Assembly: GCA_018823025.1 (NCBI GenBank)
Contig: JAHJJI010000132.1
Location: forward strand, 1-44,999
DNA length: 44,999 nucleotides
Direction: 5' to 3'
Source of the DNA: Gammaproteobacteria bacterium
Lineage (GTDB): Bacteria; Pseudomonadota; Gammaproteobacteria; Burkholderiales; Sulfuricellaceae
A model generated the notes under the pieces. That model was not told the DNA's origin, ran no database searches, and saw only the letters and a list, made by a program, of their open reading frames with translations. Each line of letters begins with the position of its first letter. Within the stretch, counting starts at the first letter, position 1. The translations under genes and the position numbers were made by a program. Positions 44,714 through 44,999 of this stretch are shown one piece after another.

Positions 44714-44999
44714 ATGGCCGATCTCTATACCCAGCTGGTCGCACATACCCTGTTTCCACTGCATGAACGGTTGAAACACCACACTACGGTCGCAGTGCGG
44801 CGAGAGATGGAGCAATCTCAATGGTGGCCACCCGCGCAGTTGCATGAATTACAGCTTCGGCGCTTGCGTGAACTGCTGATGAGCGTGAACGCGCACGTGC
44901 CCTACTATCGCGATTTGTTTGCGCAGTTGCGTTTCGATCCCTCACGTATCGAAAGTTTGGATGCATTGCATACGCTGCCGTTCTTGACCAAGACTGACA
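44714..44999 (+). CDS. Phenylacetate-CoA ligase/CapK-like adenylating protein (3' part outside window)
   Basis: Only the first 95 codons are visible. ATG 44714 follows GAGGGAAG. LRRLRELLMSVNAHVPYYRDLF and LPFLTKTD match the N-terminus of the PaaK/CapK family, which activates acids as adenylates and often occurs in capsule and exopolysaccharide loci. The catalytic core lies outside the window, so the substrate cannot be judged. It is 2 bases after the glycosyltransferase stop and so belongs to the same transcript. Confidence 0.75.
   Translation, partial: MADLYTQLVAHTLFPLHERLKHHTTVAVRREMEQSQWWPPAQLHELQLRRLRELLMSVNAHVPYYRDLFAQLRFDPSRIESLDALHTLPFLTKTD

Overview
The window looks like chromosome from a betaproteobacterium, probably of the Nitrosomonadales/Sulfuricella-Gallionella type. 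The signs are the gene orders ponA | pilMNOPQ-aroK-aroB-dgt, pilG-pilH-pilI-pilJ and engB-hemB, several diheme cytochromes c4, a protein resembling the sulfur-oxidation accessory protein DsrS, and a complete XrtA (exosortase A) exopolysaccharide locus. The taxon is inferred from gene order and protein recall only. Coding density is high. I saw no tRNA, rRNA, CRISPR array or intact insertion sequence.

Region 1 (1-3559, minus strand) is the twitching-motility chemosensory operon pilG-pilH-pilI-pilJ; pilJ lacks only its last few codons at the window edge. Region 2 (3799-6667, plus) is thiD-thiE-hemL, for thiamine salvage and coupling plus the 5-aminolevulinate-forming step of haem synthesis. Region 3 (6986-10464, plus) is a tight three-gene unit: a MoxR AAA+ ATPase, a metallopeptidase-like/VWA protein, and the DsrS-like protein. 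Region 4 (10478-12736, minus) holds three periplasmic diheme cytochromes c. Region 5 has engB and hemB on the plus strand. Between them lies a compact multi-hairpin element whose terminator tail is on the minus strand. I read it as a small RNA with C-rich, anti-Shine-Dalgarno-like loops, comparable in position to the anti-hemB RNA described in Burkholderia.

Region 6 (14854-18812, minus) has a YcgR-like PilZ protein, a nucleotidyltransferase-like protein and penicillin-binding protein 1A. Region 7 (19002-26856, plus) has the type IV pilus alignment and secretin genes pilMNOPQ with mostly overlapping start and stop codons, then aroK, aroB and dgt. A lower-GC stretch of about 415 bp without a convincing gene follows.

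Region 8 (27272 to the window end, plus) is the XrtA exopolysaccharide/protein-sorting locus: outer-membrane export lipoprotein, Wzz-like chain-length protein, BY-type tyrosine kinase, beta-barrel protein, ExeA-like ATPase, UDP-GlcNAc 2-epimerase, polysaccharide deacetylase, FemAB-like protein, four glycosyltransferases, exosortase A with a C-terminal EpsI-like domain, an asparagine synthetase-like amidotransferase, and the start of a phenylacetate-CoA-ligase/CapK-like gene. Together they would make, modify and export a polysaccharide and process PEP-CTERM proteins encoded elsewhere. The most interesting signals are the small RNA between engB and hemB, the MoxR/metallopeptidase-VWA/DsrS-like unit, an in-frame duplication that copies the ribosome binding site and start codon of the tyrosine kinase, and a strong structured leader inside the exopolysaccharide locus.
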